Of a stretch of DNA of 64,000 bases, positions 33,120 through 44,203 are shown one piece after another. This stretch comes from Symsagittifera roscoffensis (taxonomy: Eukaryota > Xenacoelomorpha > Acoela > Convolutidae). Position 1 is the first letter of the stretch; each line of letters starts with the position of its first letter. Location of the stretch: contig NC_087064.1 of NCBI RefSeq assembly GCF_963678635.1, positions 13,489,599 through 13,553,598 on the forward strand, given 5' to 3'. A model generated the notes under the pieces. It saw only the letters and a list, made by a program, of their open reading frames with translations. It had not been told where the DNA came from and did not search any database. The translations under genes and the position numbers were made by a program.

Positions 33120-35699
33120 CATGTTTTTTCTTATATTTTCCGAACAAAAGACAAATCCATCTCCTCGCACAGGACCTCAACACTTATTAGTAACACACTA
33201 TGATTGTGAAGAAAATGAACAAAAAAACATTACACAAATATGCAATAAATAAAGTAACACAATGCGAAACAGAACCACAAGCAATAGAAACTACAAACGT
33301 AATAGCAACATTATATTCAAAAGCCCGAGCAACGACAGTCACAGGATATAAATTTAAAGCAACATTTTCCGAAAAGAAAGTACATTGCTCACAAGTTTCT
33401 AACGGAAATGAAAAACAGACTTGATCACGAATCATTTTACCAAAGCAATATAGAAAGACTTTTACATCTTAATCCCGATGATTGTAAAACCGAATTATAC
33501 AGATTAAATCTGACAAAAATAAACACTCAGACAGAAAAATTGTAAATTTCCAAGTCTTCAGCGATTCCGTACATCAAGCAGAACTTGAACGCTATCAAGG
33601 ACATAAACAATTAGACGAAAAATACCCATACAATGGCGCACACGGACGCTTAACTTATGATATAAAAGATAAACCTTGGATACCACACATTGGAATCAAT
33701 AGCCCTTCAAATTGCAAAGCAGATACAAAAAATAAAGGATATCAAGAAATAATGTATTTTGATTGGAAAATACAACTTGAAAAATACAACTCACACGAGA
33801 TTTATCAGATAACACAATGATCTATCAAGGAATTCGTTTATCTTGTAAAAATAATCAAGGATTTTGTGACCCTACAACGAGAACCCAAGCAACAATCGTT
33901 TGGTTTCCCGAAGATACATGCACAATATTTCAAGTAGCAAAAATACACGCCCGAATGATAAAATTTCATGATAAATACTTTATCGAATCAATCCCATATG
34001 AACAAGTGAACCGATCTCACAAACGAAGCCATGATTTCAAAAATTCACACGATATAGAAAACAAACTAACACGTTTTCAAATCTACCAAGAAACAGAATA
34101 TGCATGTAAGTATGAAAACCCACTCTACAAAACACAATACTCCGAAATACTTGTCGAATACGAACAAGGTTTTGACATGACAACTGGAAAAATCAAAACT
34201 AATCCATACGCAATAGCCCATTATAAAAACGATGGAAAACCCTACACCCCAGTCAATTTTCGTAAATATAATGGTCAACCCGGTGGAAAACTAACACCAA
34301 TTGACAGAAAAAGTACACGATTACAAGAATTTTCTCTTATGATTACCACATAATTTGGAAACATACACTATGACATTCATTTAGACAAGAAATTAGACTA
34401 CACAATTAGTAGAATTTTATAAGAAATGTCACTTTCTGAATTAGAAACACTACATCAACTATGCGAATTAGAACGAACACAAATCTTACAATCACTCGCA
34501 TTAGCAGTACTAAAAATACCCTACCCAGGATATTTATTACCAGGAAATAGATCAAGTTTTCTTGAATACGAAGGAAACATTTTATAGTTTTATAATTGCA
34601 CCAAAAAGTATCACCATTATATGTTTTTGAAGATAAAAGGTGTTACAAAAGAATACCCATATTCTACAAAAATAAAGTACATTTTGTTGATACACTTCCA
34701 AGACGAACATATTTTTGGGACACCGCAGTACCATGTGGATCAGAAAATAGCCACATTGTCGTACAATTAAACCCTGACGAAGATAAATACTACCTACTAA
34801 CACCATACCCCACATTAATGCAATCACTCAAAAAGTTTTCACCAGAAAGCATAAGAGCCATTGCTTGAAACCCAAATATAGACTGACAATCAATTGGAAT
34901 TTATTCTAAATCTGATATACAGCACCATATTAGAACACAACAATTCCAAGAATTACTCACACAAATGGATAATATACAACGACAATCAATTGATCAAAAT
35001 TGTTGTCCAGAAACCGCAGGATTTGCAGACATTTATACACAAGACTACAGCGGATATTTTAAAGACATTAAAGATTATATATATTTAAACGGTGAAAAAT
35101 ACAGACCACAAGATATTTCACCCATAAATATTTTCAGTTTTTTAACCTTAAAAAACGAGATACTCGCTTTTCTAGGATGGCCCTACTACATCTTAGAAAG
35201 ATTGACTATTTTATACGCTATGTTTAATTTCATTGGATTTTTTTTCTCACTACTAAAAGGAATCTACAGCACATGCGCTATACACACACAAGTCAACCGT
35301 CAAGCCAGTGTAGCACGCATATTATTTGCAGGATTTTTTGGAATATTCTCCTCATCCATAAATAAAATACTTTTAGACGCACAAATCAAAGAATATAACA
35401 TAAAACTAGCCGCAAGACCAAATACATACGACGAAGAACACAACAATGTAGATACAACACCTACAGCACCAAAAATCCCAGCCTTAACACAAAATCATCC
35501 CTTATCTTTAGTTCCCAGAAATTCTCGACCTTTAGCCATCACAAATAACCCAAATTTTCGACCAAATTCAATACACAGCCCTATTCAGCATATAACGACA
35601 AATCATTCACAAAATGATAATACATACGAACAAATTATCGAACAACCCCACACTACCACTTTTCAATCTCAACATAATCGCTTTTTTAGCCCACGATGA
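33120..35699 (+). pseudogene. envelope-like glycoprotein of copy A, broken
   Basis: Several frames in series, separated by at least four shifts or stops, make up one protein-like region. The N-terminal part has THYDCEENEQ and spaced cysteines; 33,817-34,353 (178 codons) holds GFCDPTTRTQATIVWFPEDT with paired Cys; 34,596-34,868 holds DKRCYKRIPIFY and TAVPCGS; 34,965-35,699 (244 codons) holds a long membrane region (LGWPYYILERLTIL to FFSLLKGIYSTC) and a cytoplasmic-type Asn/Thr-rich tail. N-glycosylation-type NxT sites occur. The cysteine spacing and late membrane anchor resemble G proteins of chuvirus-like agents found in arthropod retroelements; this is recognition by eye, moderately sure. 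The breaks make this copy non-functional. Confidence 0.5.
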
Positions 35700-36442
35700 G
35701 CCGACAAATTGGAGCCTTCCACCGCTCAAATTCCCACCCAGCCAATCTCCAAAACCCAATCCCAATTATCCCACTTTTCGTTTTTCCCCCACCTGATTTC
35801 CCAATTATTAATATACCATCTAGCACGAGTTCAGACACTAACTCAGACATTTCAGTTTTTCACACTATTTCACAATTTAATAACTCAGACCTCGAAACCC
35901 CCGATGAATTTGCAAACTCTGAACCCTCTCCTTCCATCTATTCCCAAACCAACCCTTCCAATTTTTCACAACCCCCTTTTCAACCTATCAATGCCAGTCA
36001 ACCACTACCATCCCTTTCCACTCCCTCTCATGCATCCCAAGTCACCCCAACCTATACTCCATCCTTTTCTGACAGATCAACCAACAATTCCCCAGATATC
36101 CCACAAATTTCCCCAGAATTAGATAATTATATTACCCTTCAACAACAAATTGTCCACCCCCATACCCTTACCATCCATCATCTATGAACCGTAACCACAT
36201 CATCTGGCCCACCAACACCTACACCGCTATCGGACTATACTCCGTCATTAGCTCAATCATCAACATCCACAGAAACATCCACTAACACTAACCGAGCTTA
36301 CCGCACATTTAAACGCAAATTCCCAAATCATCCATTCACAATTAAACCTGGCACAGCTAAAGAATATGTTAACCACCCACAACATCGAAATACCAAAGCT
36401 TTTCTTAAAACCAGTTTACCATTTTTCCTCAATACACCTTAA
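35696..36442 (+). pseudogene. Pro/Ser-rich frame after the envelope-like gene
   Basis: The ATG at 35,696 overlaps the stop of the envelope-like frame as ATGA. 163 codons are open to a TGA at 36,185, then the same frame continues to TAA at 36,440, overlapping the next ORF. Composition is Pro/Ser/Thr/Gln/Asn-rich with an acidic centre (SDLETPDEFANSEPSPS). Probably disordered. No homologue recognised. Confidence 0.45.
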
Positions 36443-37493
36443 ATACGATGATATTAGAAATTTTGTAGACGAGCACGTCTTAATGCCAACACTACATTGT
36501 ACATCATACTACCACTACACTAACCCTCTTTTTCTACCACTTTATAACACATTACACGAAAACGAAAAATGCAAAAATATGTTATACAAACTAACAACAG
36601 CCCTAACACCACGACAATTAACATACGTTGGTTTTAAAAAATTGCTCAAATCATTTACCGCACCCCGAGCTAACGATTTAACCCTGGAATATTATGATCA
36701 TAACATCATCCGCCCTAACCACGATCAATTTTTAGACGACAACCGTTTTGCTAACCCGCAACTAACTGAAAAATTTTTCATCAAAACACCATATCTATTT
36801 ACACTTAACATTTTTGATAAAAAGAACGACCACGTACTCTCTCAAGCCCTCATCGACACACAAGCTCACGAAAGTTTTCAAGATAAATTTCAATTATTTA
36901 CACTAACCTTCCACATCCTTACAACTCAGGAACGTGATTTGCACTGCTCCCACGATATTATGTTACGCACCAAACAGACACACACTTATACATACTACCG
37001 TTTTATACAAAATCACTTTGACTTACATACACCCTCACGACAACCCCACCATCGTTTTCAATTCATTAACTCAAAGTACACATCACCATTTTTTCTTAAT
37101 TTCACTTATTGTATAAAAAATACTAACCTCCACGGCATCCTCCGTAACTACGATCCCGTTCACCAAATGTATATATTTTGCCCCATCACAAAGACCTTCC
37201 AGGACGAAGAATCCAGACCCTTCCTCATCCCGCATGAATTCCTACAACCAATCGAAATTCCTATTCTAGAAATCATTCATAACACCAAATATAATCTTGA
37301 AATTTATAATCTAATACAACAAACACCTCATGAGTTTGCAGTAGGCACCGAAGAACTAAATATCATCAAAGCACTTGATTTGCTTTGGCCACTGCTACAA
37401 ACTAAAAACATCATCCGCATATTAGCTAAATTATTAACATCATCTGAATTAATCCAAGAACTCTTCCCACACGGTTTTTTCCCCAAAGATTAA
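36366..37493 (+). CDS. intact 375-codon ORF of unknown function (copy A)
   Basis: Open from ATG to TAA in a region where most other long frames are broken. The protein looks globular: evenly mixed, rich in His, Phe, Tyr and Asn, with no signal peptide or membrane segment. It has scattered Cys/His (SYYHYTNPLF, DLHCSHDIM) but no knuckle, RT, protease or integrase motif. It ends ELFPHGFFPKD. Position is last before the long 3' non-coding region. The corresponding part of copy B lies beyond the window, so conservation cannot be tested here. Function unknown. Confidence 0.6.
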   Translation: MLTTHNIEIPKLFLKPVYHFSSIHLKYDDIRNFVDEHVLMPTLHCTSYYHYTNPLFLPLYNTLHENEKCKNMLYKLTTALTPRQLTYVGFKKLLKSFTAPRANDLTLEYYDHNIIRPNHDQFLDDNRFANPQLTEKFFIKTPYLFTLNIFDKKNDHVLSQALIDTQAHESFQDKFQLFTLTFHILTTQERDLHCSHDIMLRTKQTHTYTYYRFIQNHFDLHTPSRQPHHRFQFINSKYTSPFFLNFTYCIKNTNLHGILRNYDPVHQMYIFCPITKTFQDEESRPFLIPHEFLQPIEIPILEIIHNTKYNLEIYNLIQQTPHEFAVGTEELNIIKALDLLWPLLQTKNIIRILAKLLTSSELIQELFPHGFFPKD

Positions 37494-37830
37494 AGTAAGT
37501 ATACTTAAATTACCTTCACCAATAAATACAAAATCTACTAACCATTTTTATAATGTTAGATTTCTTTTTCTAGTCTTCTCATCACCATCATCTACAAAAA
37601 CGAAAAAAGACAAACAAAAATATAAACTTATTAAATTAAAACTACAATTCATTTAAATTTCATTTGCTAAAACAATTTCGATATACTAAAACTTTTTGCA
37701 CTAAGTAATGTCGTCAAGTTTATACTAAATGTAGTGAATTAATTTATAAATCACCCCCCTAACAGCAATAAAATTACATACAATGAAAATTTATAATTTC
37801 AAATTTCCCCAAAATGTAGTAAAAATTCAA
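37494..37830. other. 3' non-coding start of copy A
   Basis: AT-rich, no frame of note. It precedes the tandem duplication. Confidence 0.4.
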
Positions 37831-40826
37831 ATTCAAGCAGTAAAATTACAAATTGAGAAAGCAGTACTAACCTTTTTATTCATTCGCACAAGAATTCTAT
37901 CCATACTCGCACAGATCGCCCACGAAGAATTGTTCAAAATAATGATTTTTTGTTTCAAGCTTTCAATAACAACAACTCTAACTAACGATAACAAGTTTCC
38001 AACTTTTCTTTAAACCGGTTGGAATGGAGTTATACACTATACTAAACTAACCAATGCAAATGACTAAACACGACAATTCATAAAATAACAGCATGAGTAA
38101 GAAAAGAACACCAACGGTACCCAAACCGGATTAACCCAGCTTAAAACTGGATAATTTATCCTGTTGAAGACTATTATTAAGTCAACGAAAGAAATAATAA
38201 AACACAAAAAAGTCGAAAGACAAACCCAAACCAAAAACAATTCGATTTTTGAAAAAAGGACACAATCATAAGTAACATAAGAAAACCCAGAAAAAACCAC
38301 CATATAATGTTAACACAAAACAGGACCCCTCAAAGAAACCGCACGAAATCATACTCCCTTTCCTGGCCTAACCCACCAGAGAGGACGTCCTGAGCATGCT
38401 CTATAGCCGGCCTAACCCACCGCGCTACATCCACGCTTTGTGACCACACTTCTATTTTTAATAAGAGGTACTCACGGGTGAGTAACTCTTCAAAATAACT
38501 GAACTAAAATAAAACGCTTTTGTGAAAACAAATAACCAAGATCATAACTAAAAAAAACAATTAGCTAAAATCTATAAAACGTAAATCATAATATGCAGTA
38601 TATAGATCACACACGACAACAAGGACGAACATCCAAAGACTAGACGATCCCATCACAGCTTGAACAAAAAGAATGGCTATAAACCACAACCGACATGCCG
38701 CCCACAATCACGACTCAAAGGATTTAGAGTACGACTTGACTTCGCAGTAAAGGACTTCATTGAGTCAGACCAATGAACACCTCGATGTTCAAGTATACGT
38801 ACAGATCCGAGTAACAAGGCATCCCTTCCAAACACGAGTTTCACGCCATTCCTAGACGAAGTTGATCACAAGCAGCTCTCCACAAATGCAAACAAAACTG
38901 ACATAGCAAAGCATTTTGGATTCTGAAATCTAAACGATTTCATTAAGGATCACATTTGTTGACAAACCACAAAAAGATAACTTCCTATCCCTAATTCCAG
39001 CGTTCTGGAACTTTTCTCTTGAAGAGAAATCATGTCGACGGTTCTAGTCTCTTGGACCTCTCTTCTCCAGGGAACAAGAAAAACAAAATGATGTTCGCCA
39101 CATACCAAGGTTCATCATCCATCCTTCAATTGCAGAAAAAAGAGATAGAACTCAAAAACTCCGTAAAACCCGGATGGGTGGAACCTGATCTAAACTACGC
39201 TTTATTATTTATAATTTAGATATCTTACCACAGTAAAGTATTTAATATTAACCAATCACAATCCATCTAACTAACAACCCACTTACTTGTAATTTCAGCA
39301 CCAGAGAGATTTGAATTTAACTTAGAAAATTCAAGCAGTAAAATTACAAATTGAGAAAGCAGTACTAACCTTTTTATTCATTCGCACAAGAATTCTATCC
39401 ATACTCGCACAGATCGCCCACGAAGAATTGTTTAAAATAATGATTTTTTGTTTCAAGCTTTCAATAACAACAACTCTAGCTAACGATAAAAAGTTTCCAA
39501 CTTTTCTCTAACCCGGTTGGAATGGAGTTATATACTATACTAAACCAACCAATTCAAATGACTAAACACCACAATTCATAAAATAACAGCATGAGTAAGA
39601 AAAGAACACCAACGGTACCCGAAGCGGATTAACCCAGCTTAAAACTGGATAATTTATCCTGTTGAAGACTATTATAAAGTCAACGAAAGAAATAATAAAA
39701 CACAAAAAAGTCGAAAGACAAACCCAAACCAAAAACAATTCGATTTTTGAAAAAAAGGACACAATCATAAGTAACATAAGAAAACCCAGAAAAAACCACC
39801 ATATAATGTTAACACAAAACAGGACCCCTCAAAGAAACCGCACGAAATCATACTCCCTTTCCTGGCCTAACCCACCAGAGAGGACGTCCTGAGCATGCTC
39901 TATAGCCAGCCTAACCCACCGCGCTACATCCACGCTTTGTGACCACACTTCTATTTTTAATAAGAGGTACTCAAGGGTGAGTAACTCTTCAAAATAACTG
40001 AACTAAAATAAAACGCTTTTGTAAAAACAAATAACCAAGATCATAACTAAAAAACAATTAACTAAAATCTATAAAACGTAAATCATAATATGCAGTATAT
40101 AGATCACACACGACAACAAGGACGAACATCCAAAGACTAGACGATCCCATCACAGCTTGAACAAAAAGAATGGCTATAAACTACAACCGACATGCCGCCC
40201 ACAATCACGACTCAAAGGATTTAGAGTACGACTTGACTTCGCAGTAAAGGACTTCATTGAACCAGACCAATGAACACCTCGATGTTCAAGTATACGTACA
40301 GATCCGAGTAACAATGCATCCCTTCTAAACACGAGTTTCACGCCATTCCTAGACGAGGTTGATCACAAGCAGCTCTCCACAAATGCAAACAAAACTGACA
40401 TAGCAAAGCATTTTGGATTCTGAAATCTAAACGATTTCATTAAGGATCACATTCGTTGACAAACGACAAGAAGATAACTTCCTATCCCTAATTCCAGCGT
40501 TCTGGAACTTTTCTCTTGAAGAGAAATCATGTCGACGGTTCTAGTCTCTTGGACCTCTCTTCTCCAGGGAACAAGAAAAACAAAATGATGTTCGCCACAT
40601 ACCAAGGTTCATCATCCATCCTTCAATTGCAGAAAAAGGAGATAGAACTCAAAAACTCCGTAAACCCCGGATGGGTGGAACCTGATCTAAACTACGTTTT
40701 ATTATTTATAATTTAGATATCTTACCACTGTAAAGTATTTAATATTAACCAATCACAATCCATCTAACTAACAACCCACTTACTTGTAATTTCAGCACCA
40801 GAGAGATTTGAATTTAACTTAGAAAG
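37831..40826. repeat. 1,498-bp tandem duplication at the 3' end of copy A
   Basis: Unit 1 begins ATTCAAGCAG at 37,831 and unit 2 at 39,329. Unit 1 ends inside an LTR start (TGGAACC at about 39,178, 151 bases of LTR), then jumps back to the unit start; unit 2 runs on into the complete 3' LTR. AAAT is shared at the junction. The units differ at scattered sites and small indels. Short frames inside (38,064, 39,019 and their repeats) are not credible genes. Confidence 0.85.
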
Positions 40827-41062
40827 TAGTTGCCTCTCCCGAGTACTTCAGCAGCCACAATAATACCAGTATACTCTAGAACTATTGAGCCTAGCAGAGA
40901 CTAGTTAAACACCCTGAGACTAGTAGCTATAAGAGTAAGATTAGGATCGGTATTAGACTAAGAAGTTGCACGAATCTATCCGGCCGAAAATAAGATAGCG
41001 TGACGAGCAGACGGTCTACCCTATCCGAAATTACTCTGAGATAAGCCTACATACTTAACTCA
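40676..41062 (+). repeat. 3' LTR of copy A
   Basis: 387 bp. Compared with the 5' LTR it lacks 19 bases that form the left arm of the LTR hairpin, and it differs at scattered positions, so the insertion is not recent. It is preceded by GGATGGG, part of a possible polypurine tract. Confidence 0.9.
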
Positions 41063-41066
41063 CTAG

Positions 41067-41202
41067 TTTGAAGACGACGGGAGGGAACAGTGACTTTGAC
41101 GAGACGACTACCTCTTACGAACACGTAATGGCTTCTCTGTCCGCCAGATCCGAGGCTTCCACATTCATGGTCAAGTGGGTCCAGCCACATGACAACACTC
41201 TC
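41067..41202 (+). CDS. host gene exon (b), 3' part
   Basis: Continuation of the exon that starts at 18,483, separated from it by the LTR element and its CTAG target duplication (41,063-41,066). It reads open through SFEHV-type residues (TTTSYEHVMASLSARSEAS, then FMVKWVQPHDNTL) up to a candidate donor GTACGC at 41,203. The insertion should abolish or truncate the normal product of this allele unless the element is spliced out. Protein family not recognised. Confidence 0.6.
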
Positions 41203-41825
41203 GTACGCTTTTACAATCGTTTTTAAATTGTTGTTCTCTTATTTCGTTGTTAATTTTTGCACTGTTGCTGGGGACCCTTGTCCATTGGGAAGGAACTTTA
41301 GGTTCAGATATGTCGACCAAAAACTTTTTGTTGACCCCTCTAGAGGCGCCAAATATTCCCAGTTTAGAAAAAGAAAAATTCTGTGGTTGGTTGGTTGACC
41401 GACAATGGATGTCGCAAAAGAGAAGAATAGTTTTATAAAGTACCTTTTTTCTAAAAGTGAATGAGTGTATACTATTTAAGTTAAGCTTGCAAGTTTTTCA
41501 CTTACTTTTTTTTGGGAGTTCAAGTTAAGTTTTATATTTGGTTCTTTGGAGAAACTCAATCAATTGAGGATAAAACAATAAAAGGTAACATTTAAACAAA
41601 AAGTTTTTTATTCCAAATTGTCAGTGGTCGGATTTTTTTGTGCTGCGTTACTAGCAACTGTCAACCAGTGCATCTAATGAAGTATAAAAGCTTTTTCTCT
41701 AATTTTCGTGAACACAAACAGCGAAATTTTTTATCTGCTTTTTGACTGCCTGGTCAAAAATCATGAGCCTTTCGTCTTTTCTTTCATTCTTATGTTTCAT
41801 TCATTGAACTTTCAAGCTAGCAGTT
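41203..41825. other. intron left of the Mag-like element
   Basis: Contains a frame at 41,247-41,438 (GTLVHWEGTLGSDMSTKN) without clear splice sites. It could be another host exon but support is weak. Otherwise AT-rich. Confidence 0.3.
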
Positions 41826-42085
41826 TGTGGTAGTCCTATGCTATGGGTGTTAGTTAGTATTAAAACAGAAGAGTAATAAAATGTAATTTAACTCTTCATG
41901 AAACTTGGTTTTTTGTTAGAGATAATGTTTATTTTTTCATATGTCTCTTCAGATAGCAACCGCCCAAATGACTGTTGCGTTCGGCCTGCATGGCTGGCCT
42001 TGAATAATAATAACAATACATAACAGAATATTAATACCACTTATTCTCCATGGTTACTATGGCAACAGTACTACACAGTACCACA
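41826..42085 (-). repeat. 3' LTR of the Mag-like element
   Basis: 260 bp, TG...CA. In the sense direction it is preceded by CAGGGGGA (right of 42,085), a short polypurine tract. Confidence 0.95.
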
Positions 42086-42184
42086 TCCCCCTGAGGACAA
42101 CAAAATTTTATATAATAACTTATAAAATTTTATAATCAAAATACGAGTTTGATTCTCAGTTTACTAAGTTGTATAGTGTTTGAC

Positions 42185-44203
42185 TCAGTTTCCTTTGTTA
42201 TTTTTCTTTACTTCCGCTTTGTTTCTCGCAGCGTTCCACGACCCAGACTCGTGCAACGATGTAGCCCCAAATTTCCGTTTGAATAGGTGTCTCTCTAATA
42301 GGTTGAACGTGTTGTTTTCCAGCGTTGTTTCTTTGTTGTTGAGATTTAAATTCGCTAATCTCGTTCTGTAGGCCTCTAGTGCTGCCAAATTTTTCTCCGT
42401 GACGTCGTCCTCACGACTAATGAGGTTGACCGAATGGGATACTGGGCTACCATATCTCTTTGGCCCCTGGTTCTTCGTTTGCCTATTACTCCTCCTAACT
42501 GTCGTTTCCTCCTCTTCTTTGTCCGACTCGTCAGATAACCCTGGTGGGGGACAAGTATCGACTGGTCCTGCTTGTTGAGTTAGTAATTTTTCCGCTTCTT
42601 TTTGCACCCATCTGGTCAAGACCTGATTTGTGAGTGCCTCCCATTCTTTTGATGTCATATTCTTATTCTGGAATGTGTCCAGAATTTCCTTTTCGTCGGT
42701 TTGTCGAGTAATGGGTTTACTCACTGATACTTCCTTAGGAGCAGACGACTCAATGTAGACTTCTTCAGTGCTTGTATCCCGCTTTTTGGATTCTTTTGTT
42801 GCTGTTTTGGCAGCTTTTGGTTTCCTCGGTTCTTGCGTTGCGGACTTGCTCTGATAGCTTCTCGGGTTATGTACGAATGGTCCCGCTCGATTTGGCTTAT
42901 TCCTTTTCCCTCCTAGGTTAATGCCCCCGCCCGACTTGGTATCTTTCGACGTTACTATGCTAGGCGAATTTTGAAACTTGTCCACCAACCAACTATCTTC
43001 TATTTCCTGGTCTCTTGGCCCCTGATCTTTTACATCATGTTCTTCGGCCGACTCACTGTCTCCGTCTTCATCCTGTGTTACTGTCTTTTGTTGTTTACTA
43101 CTTGGTTCTTCCCCTGTTGGGCTTCTCTTTTTCTCCGAACCTTCTATTCTGGACTGTACAGGCAGTTTTGATCTCGCTATGTCGCTCTTCCGATAAACTG
43201 CACCAGCAGCCGTTTTTACTGTCGATGGTGTCTCCGATACAACTTTCCCTTTTAGAGGTTTTGTTATGGATTTTCCACTTTTTCTCTGTTCGTGTTTGCG
43301 AAGGAAGCTACCCGACAAATTGTCAGTCACTGTAGGCTGTTTATCCTCAATAAATCCTCGCTCCCATGAATATAATAGTTCTTTTCTTAGTTCGGGATTT
43401 ATCGTGCTGGTCTCGTCTACGACTCTTCGTAACTCGCTGTCTGAAATGTCCCTTTGAGCGGGATTCCATCGCGCATTGGCCTCTAGTATCTGCTTTAGTT
43501 CCTTTGCTCTGGCCCTTTCTTTAGCTGCCGTAGTATTACGCAAAAATAGTGGGCTGACGTCCCGACTATTTTGACCTTTTCGGATAATTTTGACATTATC
43601 TCCCGATTGGTCAATGCGTCTCTTCAACTGCGACGCTGTTAACGCCGATCTTCCCAAATGTTCTTCATCTAAACGATCAGAATCATTAAGAAATTTATCT
43701 CTTACAATTTTAAATTCCGTTTTTGGCAATCGACCGAACTGCGCCTCAAATGGTGACAATTTGATCGTTTTCTGTTTGTTCCATCTTAAATCCCTAATTA
43801 TTGTGCTCAGACACAGTTTAATCGAATGTACATTTTCATCGAGAAGCATTACACCCAATCTTCGTTTAATAGTTTGTATTGTTCGTTCGACTAAGCCACA
43901 TCCTCGATGATCCCCGACTGAGCAGAATTTTTGAGAAATATTATTTTCTGTGCAAAATTTTTTCATTGCTTTTCCTTTAAGTCCTGAAAACTGATCCGTT
44001 TTGATCGATTTTGGTATCCCATGTATATCAATGTAGGTACGCAGAAATTTTTTTGTTGATTTTCCCCCTGTAGATTTCGTGACTTTAACTGATGGAAACT
44101 TAGAGTATCTGTCAATAGCAACCAATGAATATATCTGCTTTCCCTTATGATCTTCGAGTGGGCCGGCATCGTCTAATTGCAATTCTTGCCCCGGCTCTGT
44201 CAA
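42185..44203 (-). CDS. integrase core with very long C-terminal tail (Mag-like element)
   Basis: 672 codons. Residues 5-190 are the catalytic core: LQLDDAGPLED (first Asp), SIKTDQFSGLKGKAMKKF (second Asp) and GCGLVERTIQTIKRRLG (Glu), followed by LSPFEAQFGR. From about residue 200 comes a 470-residue charged tail rich in Lys, Ser, Glu and Thr (GKSITKPLKGKVVSE, KKRDTSTEEVYIE). No chromodomain or GPY/F module could be made out. The frame runs to within 100 bases of the 3' LTR and is unbroken, unlike the rest of pol. Confidence 0.85.
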   Translation of the reverse strand: MTEPGQELQLDDAGPLEDHKGKQIYSLVAIDRYSKFPSVKVTKSTGGKSTKKFLRTYIDIHGIPKSIKTDQFSGLKGKAMKKFCTENNISQKFCSVGDHRGCGLVERTIQTIKRRLGVMLLDENVHSIKLCLSTIIRDLRWNKQKTIKLSPFEAQFGRLPKTEFKIVRDKFLNDSDRLDEEHLGRSALTASQLKRRIDQSGDNVKIIRKGQNSRDVSPLFLRNTTAAKERARAKELKQILEANARWNPAQRDISDSELRRVVDETSTINPELRKELLYSWERGFIEDKQPTVTDNLSGSFLRKHEQRKSGKSITKPLKGKVVSETPSTVKTAAGAVYRKSDIARSKLPVQSRIEGSEKKRSPTGEEPSSKQQKTVTQDEDGDSESAEEHDVKDQGPRDQEIEDSWLVDKFQNSPSIVTSKDTKSGGGINLGGKRNKPNRAGPFVHNPRSYQSKSATQEPRKPKAAKTATKESKKRDTSTEEVYIESSAPKEVSVSKPITRQTDEKEILDTFQNKNMTSKEWEALTNQVLTRWVQKEAEKLLTQQAGPVDTCPPPGLSDESDKEEEETTVRRSNRQTKNQGPKRYGSPVSHSVNLISREDDVTEKNLAALEAYRTRLANLNLNNKETTLENNTFNLLERHLFKRKFGATSLHESGSWNAARNKAEVKKNNKGN

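Larger units (their letters stand above)
18514..41062 (+). mobile_element. giant LTR retroelement, copy A (22.5 kb)
   Basis: Flanked by CTAG on both sides (18,510-18,513 and 41,063-41,066), with LTRs at 18,514-18,921 and 40,676-41,062 that start TGGAACC and end AACTCA. Between them lie a leader, a basic ORF1, decayed gag-pol, two membrane ORFs, a Pro/Thr-rich frame, an envelope-like frame, a Pro/Ser-rich frame and a 375-codon ORF. Two later changes enlarge it: a 2.07-kb insertion (28,948-31,019) and a 1,498-bp tandem duplication (37,831-40,826). Subtracting both leaves about 19 kb, still far above the 5-10 kb usual for Gypsy elements. Confidence 0.9.

Noticed and set aside
19018-36190. Several interrupted frames of copy A are broken by TGA (leader ORF, Pro/Thr-rich frame, Pro/Ser-rich frame), which could suggest TGA read as an amino acid.
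   Set aside because: Other frames of the same copy are broken by TAA, TAG and indels, and host exons show normal stops. Simple decay of an old insertion explains it.
39019-40716. Repeated 66-codon frame (starting MKRNHVDGSSLLDLSS) in both duplication units, looking conserved.
   Set aside because: The similarity comes from the 1,498-bp tandem duplication; the frame runs into the LTR and has no match in copy B that could be tested here.
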